Shown piece after piece: positions 1 through 9,338 of a stretch of 64,000 nt of DNA. This DNA comes from Anaeramoeba ignava. Lineage: Eukaryota > Metamonada > Anaeramoebidae. The number at the start of each line of letters is the position of its first letter. The first letter of the stretch is position 1. The translations under genes and the position numbers were made by a program. The DNA lies in assembly GCA_028826165.1 (NCBI GenBank), contig JAPDFW010000077.1, positions 345,258-409,257 of the forward strand, read 5' to 3'. The notes beneath the pieces are model-generated. The model was given only the letters and a program-made list of their open reading frames with translations. It was not told the DNA's origin and did not search any database.

Positions 1-943
1 TATAAATTTAATTATAAATTTAATTATAAATTTAATTATAAATTTAATTATAAATTTAATTGGTATTTTGTTGTAAATTTTGTTATAAATTTAATTATAA
101 ATTTAATTATAAATTTAATTATAAATTTAATTATAAATTTAATTATAAATTTAATTATAAATTTAATTATAAATTTAATTATAAATTTAATTATAAATTT
201 AATTATAAATTTTATTATATATTTAATTATATATTTAATTATATATTTAATTATAGATTTGATTATAAATTTAATTATAAATTTAATTATAAACATAATT
301 ATAAAATTAATTATAAAACATAATTATAAATTTAATTATAAATTTAATTATAAATTTTGTTATAAATTTTGTTGTAAATTTAATTATAAATTTAATTATA
401 AATTTTTGTTATAAATTTAGTTATAAATTTAATTATAAATTTAATTATAAATTTAATTATAAATTTTGTTGTAAATTTTGTTATAAATTTAATTATAAAT
501 TTAATTATAAATTTTGTTGTAAATTTTGTTATAAATTTTGTTGTAAATTTAATTATAAATTTAATTATAAATTTAATTGTAAATTTTGTTATAAATTTAA
601 TTATAAATTTAATTATAAATTTAATTATAAATTTAATTATAAATTTTGTTATATATTTAATTATAAATATAATTATAAATTTAATTATAAATTTAGTTAT
701 AAATTTAATTATAAATTTAATTATAAATTTAATTATAAATTTTGTTATAAATTTTGTTATAAATTTTGTTATAAATTTTGTTATAAATTTAATTATAAAT
801 TTTATTATAAATTTAATTGTAAATTTAATTATAAATTTAATTATAAATTTAATTATAAATTTAATTGATATTTTGTTGTAAATTTTGTTGTAAATTTTGT
901 TGTAAATTTTGTTGTAAATTTTGTTGTAAATTTAATTATAAAT
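1..943. repeat. 12-bp AT satellite (ATAAATTTAATT unit)
   Basis: This is a near-continuous array of a 12-base unit reading ATAAATTTAATT, with variant units carrying TTTTGTTGTAAA or TTTTGTTATAAA. Because the unit is 12 bases and stop-free in some frames, it makes long artefactual NYKF and FIIK open frames on both strands. The array begins before the window. Its right end grades directly into the last codons of the minus-strand gene at 944-1227. The same unit fills the large VPS39 intron at 55578-58204. Confidence 0.95.
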
Positions 944-1227
944 TTAATTGGTATTCTCTTGTAAATTTTCTTGTAAATTTTCTTGTAAATTGTTATTTGT
1001 TTTCTTTGTAATTTTGTTTGAAACCCAATTTAACCAAGCTTCACAAATATCAGCCATCATTTCTTGATATTTATCTAAATTAGCACAATTAATAAAAAAT
1101 CTTTTTAATTCTTTTTCAAGTTCTTCAATTTTTTGATTTAATTCTAAATAATAAAAATAATTTTAAATTGTTTTAAATTGTTTTAAATTGTTTTTTAATT
1201 TAAAAAAAAACCTTCAATTTCTTCCAT
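944..1227 (-). CDS. Small coiled-coil protein of unknown function (2 exons, 71 aa)
   Basis: I do not recognise this gene. Exon 1 is 1212-1227 (ATG at 1227) and exon 2 is 944-1143. The intron 1144-1211 begins GTTTTT and ends TTATTTAG, and joining the exons restores one frame of 72 codons ending in TAA. The protein starts MEEIEELNQKIEELEKELK, a classic heptad coiled coil. It continues with a Cys/Trp-containing stretch (residues 25-48) and ends in three copies of NLQE or close variants. Those terminal repeats are encoded by AAATTTTCTTGT units, which look like mutated units of the adjoining satellite, so the C-terminus may derive from it. The start lies 286 bp from the divergent gene at 1514. Length and composition suit a small subunit of a larger complex, but that is only a guess. 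Confidence 0.7.
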
Positions 1228-1513
1228 TTTCTTTTTTTTAAATTAAATTTAAATTAAAAAAAGCAAAAAAAAACAATTTTTTTTTTCAATTAAAATTAAA
1301 ATAAAAAAATAAAAAAAAGATCAAAATTAAAAATCATTTTTTCTTCTTTTTTCCTTTTTTTTTTCATTTATTTTTTACTTTACTTTTTATTATTTTATTA
1401 TTTAAAAAAAAAATTTAAAAAAAAAAATTTTTTTTCTTTCTTTCTTTCTTTTCTTTTTTTAAATTTTGTTTTTTTTTTCTCCAATTTTCTTTTTTTGAAT
1501 TGAATTTATAAAT
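1228..1513. promoter_or_regulatory. Divergent intergenic region, T/A-rich
   Basis: These 286 bp separate two divergent start codons and must hold both promoters. The sequence is homopolymer-rich, with long runs of T and A and a TTTCTTTCTTTCTTTTC pyrimidine stretch just upstream of the plus-strand start. No TATA box or conserved binding site could be assigned. Confidence 0.4.
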
Positions 1514-2766
1514 ATGATTTCAACACAAACAAAAGGAAATTCAACTTTTGAAGAAGAAATGGAATTTTTTGAAAGTAAAAAACCAAAAACAATTTCCAGA
1601 TCTAATTATTATTTTGAAAATGAACAATTTTCTCAACAAAAATCTAATTTTCAAAAAGAAAAACTTCAACACAATCAATTTCATTATCAAAATCAATATT
1701 ATCAACATCAAAATGAACAACAACAACTTATTTCTCCAAAACCTGAAAAATCTAATTTTTGGTCCAAGTAATTTTTATTTCATTTCAACTTAAATTTAGA
1801 TTCAAAATTAGATACAAAATTAAATTCAAAATTAAATTCAAAATTAGATACAAAATTAAATACAAAATTAAATACAAAATTAAATTCAAAATTAAATTAA
1901 ATTAAAAATTAAATTCAAAATTAAATTCAAAATTAAATTCAAAATTAAATTCAAAATTAAATTGAATATTAAATACAAAATTAAATTCAAAATTAGATAC
2001 AAAATTAAATTAAAAATTAAATTCAAAATTAAATTCAAAATTAAATACAAAATTAAATTCAAAATTAAATACAAAATTAAATTCAAAATTAAATACAAAA
2101 TTAAATTAAAAATTCAAAATTAAATACAAAATTAAATTCAAAATTAAATTCAAAATTAAATTAAATTTAAATTCAAAATTAAATTCAAAATTAAATTCAA
2201 AATTAAATACAAAATTAAATTCAAAATTAAATACAAAATTAAATTCAAAATTAGATACAAAATTAAATTCAAAATTAAATACAAAATTAAAAATTAAAAA
2301 TTAAATTCAAAATTAAATTCAAAATTAGATACAAAATTAAATTCAAAATTAAATTCAAAATTAAATTTAAAATTAAATTCAAAATTAAATTCAATATTAA
2401 ATTCAAAATTAAATTCAAAATTAAATTCAATATTAAATTCAAAATTAAATTCAAAATTAAATTCAAAATTAAATTCAAAATTCTAAATTAAATTCAAAAT
2501 TCAAAATTCAAAATTAAAAAAGTCCTCGTTTTGTAAATTCTCAACCAATTCCTATTAAAATTTCAGAAAACAAAAGTGCAAACAAAACAATGCTTGAATT
2601 TTCATTTTTTCAAACAGGAATAAGAAATTCACCAAATCAAGACACAAACACTTTTTTTGGACATACTCCTCCTGATCGTTCTGAAAATCCTCTTCCTAAA
2701 AATGAACATTTTAGTAACAATTTAACCAAAAATTTCGAAAAATGTTCACCATTCTTTTTGAAATGA
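1514..2766 (+). CDS. Hypothetical Q/N-rich protein (2 exons, 165 aa)
   Basis: I do not recognise the product. Exon 1 is 1514-1767 and exon 2 is 2523-2766, ending in TGA. The 755-bp intron (1768-2522) starts GTAATT, ends AAAAAAG and consists almost wholly of a repeated AAATTCAAAATT-type unit. Splicing is phase 2 and restores a continuous frame across the junction (FWSN-PRFVNSQP). The first half is rich in Gln, Asn, Tyr and Phe (residues 15-80, with FEEEMEFFESKKPK near the start). The second half has proline-containing segments such as FFGHTPPDRSENPLP. There is no signal peptide, membrane segment or known domain, so it is probably an intrinsically disordered cytosolic or nuclear protein. Exon 2 without the intron would not be seen as a gene, so a short ORF call ending near 1771 is wrong. 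Confidence 0.65.
1768..2522 (+). repeat. Satellite-filled intron (AAATTCAAAATT units)
   Basis: Tandem and slightly degenerate units of about 11-12 bases, mainly AAATTCAAAATT with AAATACAAAATT and AGATACAAAATT variants, occupy the whole intron of the gene at 1514-2766. The reverse strand reads as LILN repeats, a shadow and not a gene. Confidence 0.85.
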
Positions 2767-3323
2767 AAAATTCCAATTTCTTAAATATACAAAAAAATAT
2801 CATCAATTCTTTCAATTCAAAAAATTTTTTTTTTTGTATTCTTTTTTTTTGATTGTTTTCATTTTTTTTTTTCGCTTTTGATCTTCCTGTTTTTAGAAAC
2901 TTTTATCACTTTGTTTTTTTATGTAAACAATGTTTGATAAACTGAGAAAATAAAGGAGAATTTGTTTGAATTTTTTGTTTAAATTTTTTGTTTAATTTGT
3001 TTAAATTTTTGTTTGAATTTTTGTTTGAATTTTTGTTTAAATTTTTTGTTTGAATTTTTGTTTAAATTTTTGTTTAAATTTTTTGTTTAAATTTTTTGTT
3101 TAAATTTTTGTTTAAAAAAAAAGTAAAAATTGTTTTTGTTTTTGTTTTGAATTGTTTTGTGTATTTTTTTTTGTTTGAAATTTTTGAAAAGAAAAAAAAA
3201 ACTTTTTTTTGAAAGAAAAAAAAAGAAATTTCTTTTGAAAGAAAGAAAGAAAGCAAAAAAAAAAAACGGAAATTCGGGAAAATCAAAATCAATTCCAAAA
3301 TCAAAATCTCCAAATGCGGTTAG
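2767..3323. other. Convergent intergenic region with TTTGTTTGAATTT repeats
   Basis: This is the space between the stop of the Q/N-rich gene and the stop of eEF1A on the other strand. From about 2960 to 3115 it carries about a dozen imperfect copies of a 12-14-base unit (TTTTTTGTTTAAA or TTTTTGTTTGAAT). The rest is T- and A-runs. No gene is supported. Both 3' UTRs and polyadenylation signals must lie here, but I could not place them. Confidence 0.6.
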
Positions 3324-4655
3324 TCATATATTCTTAGAATTTGATTTCTTTTCAACAGTTTTTCTAACGATTGATTTAACAATTCCAACTCCAACTGTAG
3401 CTCTCATATCTCTAATAGCAAATCTACCAAGTGGAGGATATTCAGAATAAACTTCTACACACATTGGTTTAGAAGGAACAAACTCGACAAGACCAGCATC
3501 ACCAGTTTTGAGGGATTGAGGATTTTCTTCCAAAACTTTTCCTGATCTTTTATCCATTTTGTTAATCAATTTATCAAACTTGCAAGCAACATGAGTAGTG
3601 TGGCAATCAAGCACTGGGCAGTAACCTTGTCTGATCTCGCCTGGATGTTTAAGAATAACAACTTGAGCAACGAATCTCTCGACTTCAGAAGGAGGATCTC
3701 TTTTAGCATCTCCACAAACATATCCTCTTCTGATTTCTTTTTTTGGAACGTTTTTCACATTGAATCCAATATTGTCTCCTGGAGTTGCTTCTTCGAGGGA
3801 TAAGTGGTGCATCTCGATCGATTTAACTTCGGATGTGATCATTGAAGGAGCGAAAATAACAGATTGTCCAATTTTCAAAGTTCCAGTTTCCACTCTTCCT
3901 GATGGCACAGTTCCAATTCCTTTGATGGAGTATACATCTTGGATTGCGAGACGGAATGGTTTGTCTGTTGGGCGCTTTGGAGGAGGAATTGTGTCCAAGA
4001 GTCCAAGAAGTGTTGGGCCATCCCACCAAGGCATATTACTTGATTTCTCGATCATGTTATCTCCTTTCCAACCACTAATAGGAACAAAGCGAATTTTGTC
4101 AGGACTGAAACCGACCCGTTTAAGATATCGCATCATCTCCTCTTGGATCTCCTTGAATCTTTGTTCAGAATACTTAACGCTTTTGTCATCCATTTTGTTC
4201 ACGATCACAATCATATCCCTAATTCCAAGTGTGAAAGCTAAAAGTGCATGTTCTCTTGTTTGTCCGTCTTCAGAAATGCCTGCCTCGAATCCTCCTTTGG
4301 TTGAATCCACAACAAGAATGGCGCAATCTGCTTGTGATGTTCCCGAGATCATGTTCTTAATGAAATCTCTGTGTCCTGGTGCGTCAATTATTGTCAAAAC
4401 GTATTTGCTTGTTTCAAATTTCCAAAGTGAAAGATCAATTGTCATTCCCCTTTCTCTTTCTGTCTTAAGTTTGCTAAGAACCCATGCGAACTTGAATGAT
4501 TTTTTTCCAATTGATTCTGCTTCTTTTTCATATCGTTCAATTGTTCTTTTGTCAATCCCGCCGCATTTGTAAATAAGATGTCCTGTTGTTGTTGATTTTC
4601 CCGAATCCACGTGTCCTATTACAACTACATTAACATGTAATTTTTCTTTTCCCAT
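3324..4655 (-). CDS. EEF1A: Translation elongation factor 1-alpha (eEF1A)
   Basis: This is the GTPase that delivers aminoacyl-tRNA to the ribosomal A site. The uninterrupted frame gives 443 residues, the normal eukaryotic length. The G-domain motifs are all present: GHVDSGKST at 14-22, the switch threonine in GMTID at 70-74, DAPGH at 91-95, NKMD at 153-156 and SGWKGDNM at 194-201. Domains 2 and 3 follow (about 235-330 and 331-430), with PSGRVETG at 251-258 and the aminoacyl-tRNA contact region near HTTHVACKF at 352-360. The ATG is preceded by a short A-rich leader. Codon use is clearly less AT-biased than in neighbouring genes, as expected for a very highly expressed gene. Unusual points are [11 protein letters not shown] where GITIDIALWKF is the norm, and an [15 protein letters not shown] tail. 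No intron is seen. Confidence 0.97.
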   Translation of the reverse strand: MGKEKLHVNVVVIGHVDSGKSTTTGHLIYKCGGIDKRTIERYEKEAESIGKKSFKFAWVLSKLKTERERGMTIDLSLWKFETSKYVLTIIDAPGHRDFIKNMISGTSQADCAILVVDSTKGGFEAGISEDGQTREHALLAFTLGIRDMIVIVNKMDDKSVKYSEQRFKEIQEEMMRYLKRVGFSPDKIRFVPISGWKGDNMIEKSSNMPWWDGPTLLGLLDTIPPPKRPTDKPFRLAIQDVYSIKGIGTVPSGRVETGTLKIGQSVIFAPSMITSEVKSIEMHHLSLEEATPGDNIGFNVKNVPKKEIRRGYVCGDAKRDPPSEVERFVAQVVILKHPGEIRQGYCPVLDCHTTHVACKFDKLINKMDKRSGKVLEENPQSLKTGDAGLVEFVPSKPMCVEVYSEYPPLGRFAIRDMRATVGVGIVKSIVRKTVEKKSNSKNI

Positions 4656-4930
4656 TTTGTTCTTGTAATTTTTGCTTTTTTTTTTTTAATTAAGTTAATT
4701 TGAAAATTAGTTTTGATTATTTTTTTATTAATTTTTTAATTTATTTTTTTGATTTACTTTTGTGTATTTGAATTTGTCAAAACTGCGATAAAAAAAAATT
4801 TAAGTAGTTTATTAAAGAAAAATCAATTTAAACTTTTTTAAATCAAGTTTAAAAATGAAATAAAAAAGAAATGAAAAAAAATGGAAAGTGAAAAATTTTT
4901 TTTCTTTTAAACTCTTTTTTTCTTTAATTT
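4656..4930 (-). promoter_or_regulatory. EEF1A: eEF1A upstream region
   Basis: This region of about 275 bp upstream of the eEF1A start should contain its promoter. It is T/A-rich. A less AT-pure island around 4757-4790 (TTTGTGTATTTGAATTTGTC and AAAACTGCGATAAA) stands out from the surrounding homopolymers. No defined element could be assigned. Confidence 0.35.
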
Positions 4931-4934
4931 TTCA

Positions 4935-5460
4935 ATTTAATTCCTTTCAATTTAATAACGATTGATGACGTTTTTTGAATAAGGAATTATTTAATTCAAT
5001 TAAAGATCATTTTTATTTTTTGGATCATTAATTTCTTTCAATTTAATAACGATTGATGACGTTTTTTGAATAAGGAATTATTTAATTCAATTAAAGATCA
5101 TTTTTATTTTTTGGATCATTAATTTCTTTCAATTTAATAACGATTGATGACGTTTTTTGAATAAAGAATTATTTAATTCAATTAAAGATCATTTTTATTT
5201 TTTGGATCAATAATTTCTTTTAATTTAATAACGATTGATGACGTTTTTTCATTAAAGAATTATTCAATCCAATTAAAGATCATTTTTATTTTTTGGATCA
5301 TTAATTTCTTTTAATTTAATAACGATTGATGACGTTTTTTGAATAAGGAATTATTCAATCCAATTAAAGATCATTTATATTTTTTGGATAAATAATTTCT
5401 TTTAATTTAATAACTATTGATGACGTTTTTTTAATAAAGAATTATTTAATCCAATTATTA
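4935..5460. repeat. Six tandem copies of a 91-bp unit
   Basis: The anchor AACGATTGATGACG recurs at 4957, 5048, 5139, 5230, 5321 and 5412 (the last as AACTATTGATGACG), exactly 91 bases apart each time. The unit also holds AATTCAATTAAAGATC and TTTTTTGGATCATTAATTTC. The first three copies are almost identical and later ones diverge slightly. There is no open frame. The TGATGACG core is the only GC-containing part and resembles a CRE/ATF half site, but function is unknown. Confidence 0.93.
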
Positions 5461-6600
5461 ATTTTGATTAAAAATATATTTTAATTAATTTTATTTAATA
5501 ATCTTAATTTAAAATTAATTTAAATATTTATATTTTTTTATTTCAATTTTTTTCAATTATTTTAATAAAGATAAATAACTTTATTTCAATAAAGAATTAT
5601 TCAATCCAATTATTAGTTTTGATTAAAAATATATTTTAATTAATTTTATTTAATAATCTTAATTTAAAATTAATTTAAATATTTATATTTTTTGTTTCAA
5701 TTTTTTCAATTATTTTAATAAAGATAAATAACTTTATTTTAATAAAGAATTATTTAATCCAATTATTAATTTTGATTAAAAATATATTTTAATTAATTTT
5801 ATTTAATAATCTTAATTTAAAACTAATTTAAATATTTATATTTTTTTATTTCAATTTTTTTCAATTATTTTAATAAAGATAAATAACTTTATTTCAATAA
5901 AGAATTATTTAATCTAATTATTAATTTTATTTAAAAATATATTTAAATTAATTTTATTTAATAATCTTAATTTAAACTTAATTTAAATATTTATATTTTT
6001 TTATTTCAATTTTTCAATTATTTTAATAAAGATAAATAACTTTTTCAATAAAGAATTATTCAATCCAATTATTAATTTTTATTAAAAATATATTTAAATT
6101 AATTTTATTTAATAATCTTAATTTAAAACTAATTTAAATATTTATATTTTTTATTTCAATTTTTCAATTATTTTAATAAAGATAAATAACTTTTTCAATA
6201 AAGAATTTTTAATCCAATTATTAGTTTTATTTAAAAATATATTTTAATTAATTTTATTTAATAATCTTAATTTAAAACTAATTTAAATATTTATATTTTT
6301 TATTTCAATTTTTTTCAATTATTTTAATAAAGATAAATAACTTTATTTCAATAAAGAATTATTCAATTCAATTATTAATTTTGATTAAAAATATATTTTA
6401 ATTAGTTTTATTTAATAATCTTAATTTAAAATTAATTTAAATATTTATATTTTTTTATTTCAATTTTTTTCAATTATTTTAATAAAGATAAATAACCTTA
6501 TTCCAATAAAGAATTATTTAATTCAATTATTAATTTTATTTAAAAATATATTTAAATTAATTTTATTTAATAATCTTAATTTAAAATTAATTTAAAAAAA
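5441..6600. repeat. Eight tandem copies of a unit of about 153 bp
   Basis: The anchor AATAATCTTAATTTAAA begins at 5497, 5652, 5805, 5960, 6111, 6260, 6414 and 6569, giving spacings of 149-155 bases. Each unit also carries AAAAATATATTTTAATTAAT and TAATAAAGATAAATAACTTT. It shares the AATAAAGAATTATTTAATCC segment with the neighbouring 91-bp array, which suggests one array was derived partly from the other. No coding potential. Confidence 0.93.
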
Positions 6601-6777
6601 AGAAGAACAAAAAAAAAAGATTTTTTAATTAAAATTTTTTTTTTCATTTTTTTCATTTTATTTTTCATTTTTTAAACATTTACGCATTTATTTTTATTCA
6701 ACAACTTGTTAAATCTGCATTAAATCAACAACAAAACACACAAACAACATCACCATTAATACAAAGAGTAACGCACA

Positions 6778-9020
6778 ATGGAAAGCAGTTTCAAGAATAT
6801 TTCACAAATTCAACTCTTCAATATTTGCTTTCAAAAACTTCAAAAGAAAATTTAAATAATTCTTTACTTCAAAAAGAAATTTTTGAAGATCCAAAAAATT
6901 TTCAAAATGAAAAACTCTTTTCAATTCAAAAAAATAAAAATAATTCAAGTTTTTTAAGTGAATCTAATTTATTTGCAATTTCAACACCAGATTTTATACA
7001 TTTATTAAATTTCAATGAAGCAAATTCAAATGAAAATTATTCAAATGAAAATTATTCAAATGAAAAATATTTAAATGAAAAATATTTAAATGAAAAATAT
7101 TTAAATGAAAAATATTCAAATGAAAAATTTAATCCAAAAAATTTGAAATCAAAAAATCAACTTTCAAAAGTTGGAATTCAAAATATTGGAAATTCTTGCT
7201 ATTTTGCATCAGTTATTCAATCATTAATTCATTCAAACCTTATTAATTTGGAATTAATTGGTTCACTTTCTCAAAAATTTAATCAATTTTATCAAAAATA
7301 TCAAAACATTCCTAATTATCATTATATTTCACCTATAGAATTGAAGAAATTTATTAACACAAAAAATATTCAATTTGATAATTTAAATCAACAAGATGCA
7401 CATGAAATGTTAATTTACTTACTTGATTCTTTTTTGGAAGAAGCAAATGAAAATCAACAAAAAAACACTTCTAATAAAATTCATCAAAAAATCTCAGAAA
7501 ATCAACTTCTTCAATCAAATGTTGTTTTTCAAGAATTTGGTGGCTATTTTTCAAGTATTATTCAATGCTTGAAATGCAAAAATTATTTTGTATCAAATGA
7601 ACATTTTTTATCACTTTCTTTGCCAATTCCAAATTTATTAGAAACAAAAATTAAAAACAAAAATCAACTTGAAAAAGAAATTAAAAAGAAATTCCAAAAT
7701 TCATTTAAAAATATAAATGAAATTACATTTAAAAATAAAAGTGAAATTGAAAATGAGATTAAAAATAAATTTCCAAATACATTTAAAAACCAAAATCAAA
7801 ATCAAAATCAAAATAAAAATAAAAATCAAAATATAAATCAAAATCAAAATCAAAATCAAAATATAAATCAAAATCAAAATATAAATCAAATTCAAAATCA
7901 AAATCAAAATCAAAATAAAAATCAAAATAAAAATCAAAATCAAAATATAAATCAAAATAAAAATCAAAATATAAATATAAATCAAAATCAATATCAAAAT
8001 ATAAATCAAAATCAAAATCAAAATATAAATCAAAATATAAACCAAAATCAAAATATAAATCAAAATCAAAATCAAAATCAAAATCAAAATCAAAATCAAA
8101 ATAAAAATCAAAATCAAAATATAAACCAAAATCAAAATATAAATCAAAATAAAAATCAATATATAAATCAAAATATAAATGAAAATATAAATCAAAATCA
8201 AAATATAAATCAAAATATAAATCAAAATATAAATCTAAATATAAATCAAAATGAAAATGAAAATCAAAATATAAATCAATATATAAATCAAAATCAAAAC
8301 ATAAATCAAAACATAAATCAAAATATAAATCAAAATATAAATCTAAATATAAATCAAAATGAAAATCAAAATGAAAATGAAAATAAAAATAAAAATCAAA
8401 ATCAAAATCAAAATCAAAATCAAAATATAAATGAAAATGAAAATGAAAATCAAAATATAAACCAAAATGAAAATGAAAATCAAAATATAAATGAAAATCA
8501 AATTTCAATCAAAGTTTGTTTTAATGAATTGCTAAAACAAGAATTTCTTACAGATGAAAACCAATATTTTTGTTCGCATTGTAATAAAAAATGTGATTCA
8601 ACAAAACAAATAATTTTAACAAAATTACCAAAAACATTAATAATTCATCTTAAAAGATTCCAAATTGAAAAAACAGAATCAAAATTAACAAAAGAAAAAC
8701 AAGAAGAAAAATTTGAATCAAAAAATCAATTAAAAATATCAAAAATCAAAACAAAAATTCAATTTCCAATTAAAAATATGAATTTAAAAGAATTTATACC
8801 AGAAGTATTTCAAGATCAAAAAGAATCATTTATTTTCAATTTAAGATCTATTATTGATCATTATGGACCTTTTGAATATGGTCATTATACTTCAACTTGT
8901 TTTGATAATGAAAAATCAAAATGGATTACTTTCAATGATTCACAAGTTCAAGATTTTTCTTCAATTAAAAATAGTTCTTCTTCTGTGTATATTTTATTTT
9001 ATGAAAGAGCATCAAATTAA
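6778..9020 (+). CDS. Ubiquitin carboxyl-terminal hydrolase (USP, peptidase C19)
   Basis: This is a deubiquitinating cysteine protease. The Cys box is [14 protein letters not shown] (Cys codon near 7197), a QQDAHEML box follows near 7388, and the His box is YGHYTSTC near 8878. The terminal catalytic Asn/Asp box is WITFNDSQV. The zinc ribbon is split: CLKCKN near 7566 and CSHCNKKC near 8572. Between its halves sits an insert of about 240 residues made of NQ, IN and NE repeats (7788-8505). N-terminal NEKYL pentapeptides repeat about eight times. The start is uncertain. The open frame containing the domain has no ATG before the catalytic Cys. I propose ATG at 6778 after a CA-rich leader, with a small intron 6788-6846 (or 6788-6876) that brings it into frame. 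Without that intron the protein would need a non-ATG start. Confidence 0.85.
7788..8505 (+). repeat. In-frame AATCAAAATATAAATCAA tract inside USP
   Basis: Six-base AATCAA units are interleaved with AATATA, AATAAA and AATGAA and encode NQ, NI, NK and NE dipeptides. The frame is preserved on both sides and both zinc-binding halves remain, so the tract is a translated loop insertion and not an intron: there is no GT donor within it. Confidence 0.9.
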
Positions 9021-9338
9021 AATCAAAATTATAAATTAAAATTGATTAAAATTGAATTTAAAATCAAAATTGAATTTAAAATTGAAACTGAAATTGAAAC
9101 TTGATTTTATTTTTAATTTATTTGTTTATTTTCTTTAATAACTTTAATGGTGATTTGTTTGAACAATTTATTTTTCTTCTTTCTCTTTTTTTTTTTATCA
9201 AATAAATCTCAAAAAAATTTGTTTTAATTTTCATTTTTTTCATTTTTTTCAAATTTTTTCAAATTTTTTCAATTTAATTCAAAAAAAAAGATTTTAAAAA
9301 TATTAAAAATATAAAAATATATAAATAAATAAATCAAA
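9021..9338 (+). promoter_or_regulatory. Intergenic region between USP and HECT ligase
   Basis: These 318 bp separate two same-strand genes. A short AAAATTGAATTTAAAATC repeat follows the USP stop. Downstream is a T-rich stretch with TTTTTTCATTTTTTTC and repeated TTTTTTCAAAT, then an A-rich leader directly before the ATG. No discrete element was recognised. Confidence 0.4.

Noticed and set aside
3760-4572. 270-codon open frame opposite eEF1A
   Set aside because: It is the antisense shadow of a highly conserved coding gene and has no recognisable protein features.
4935-6600. CRISPR-like array
   Set aside because: Units are contiguous tandem repeats without unique spacers, in a eukaryotic genome with no cas genes.
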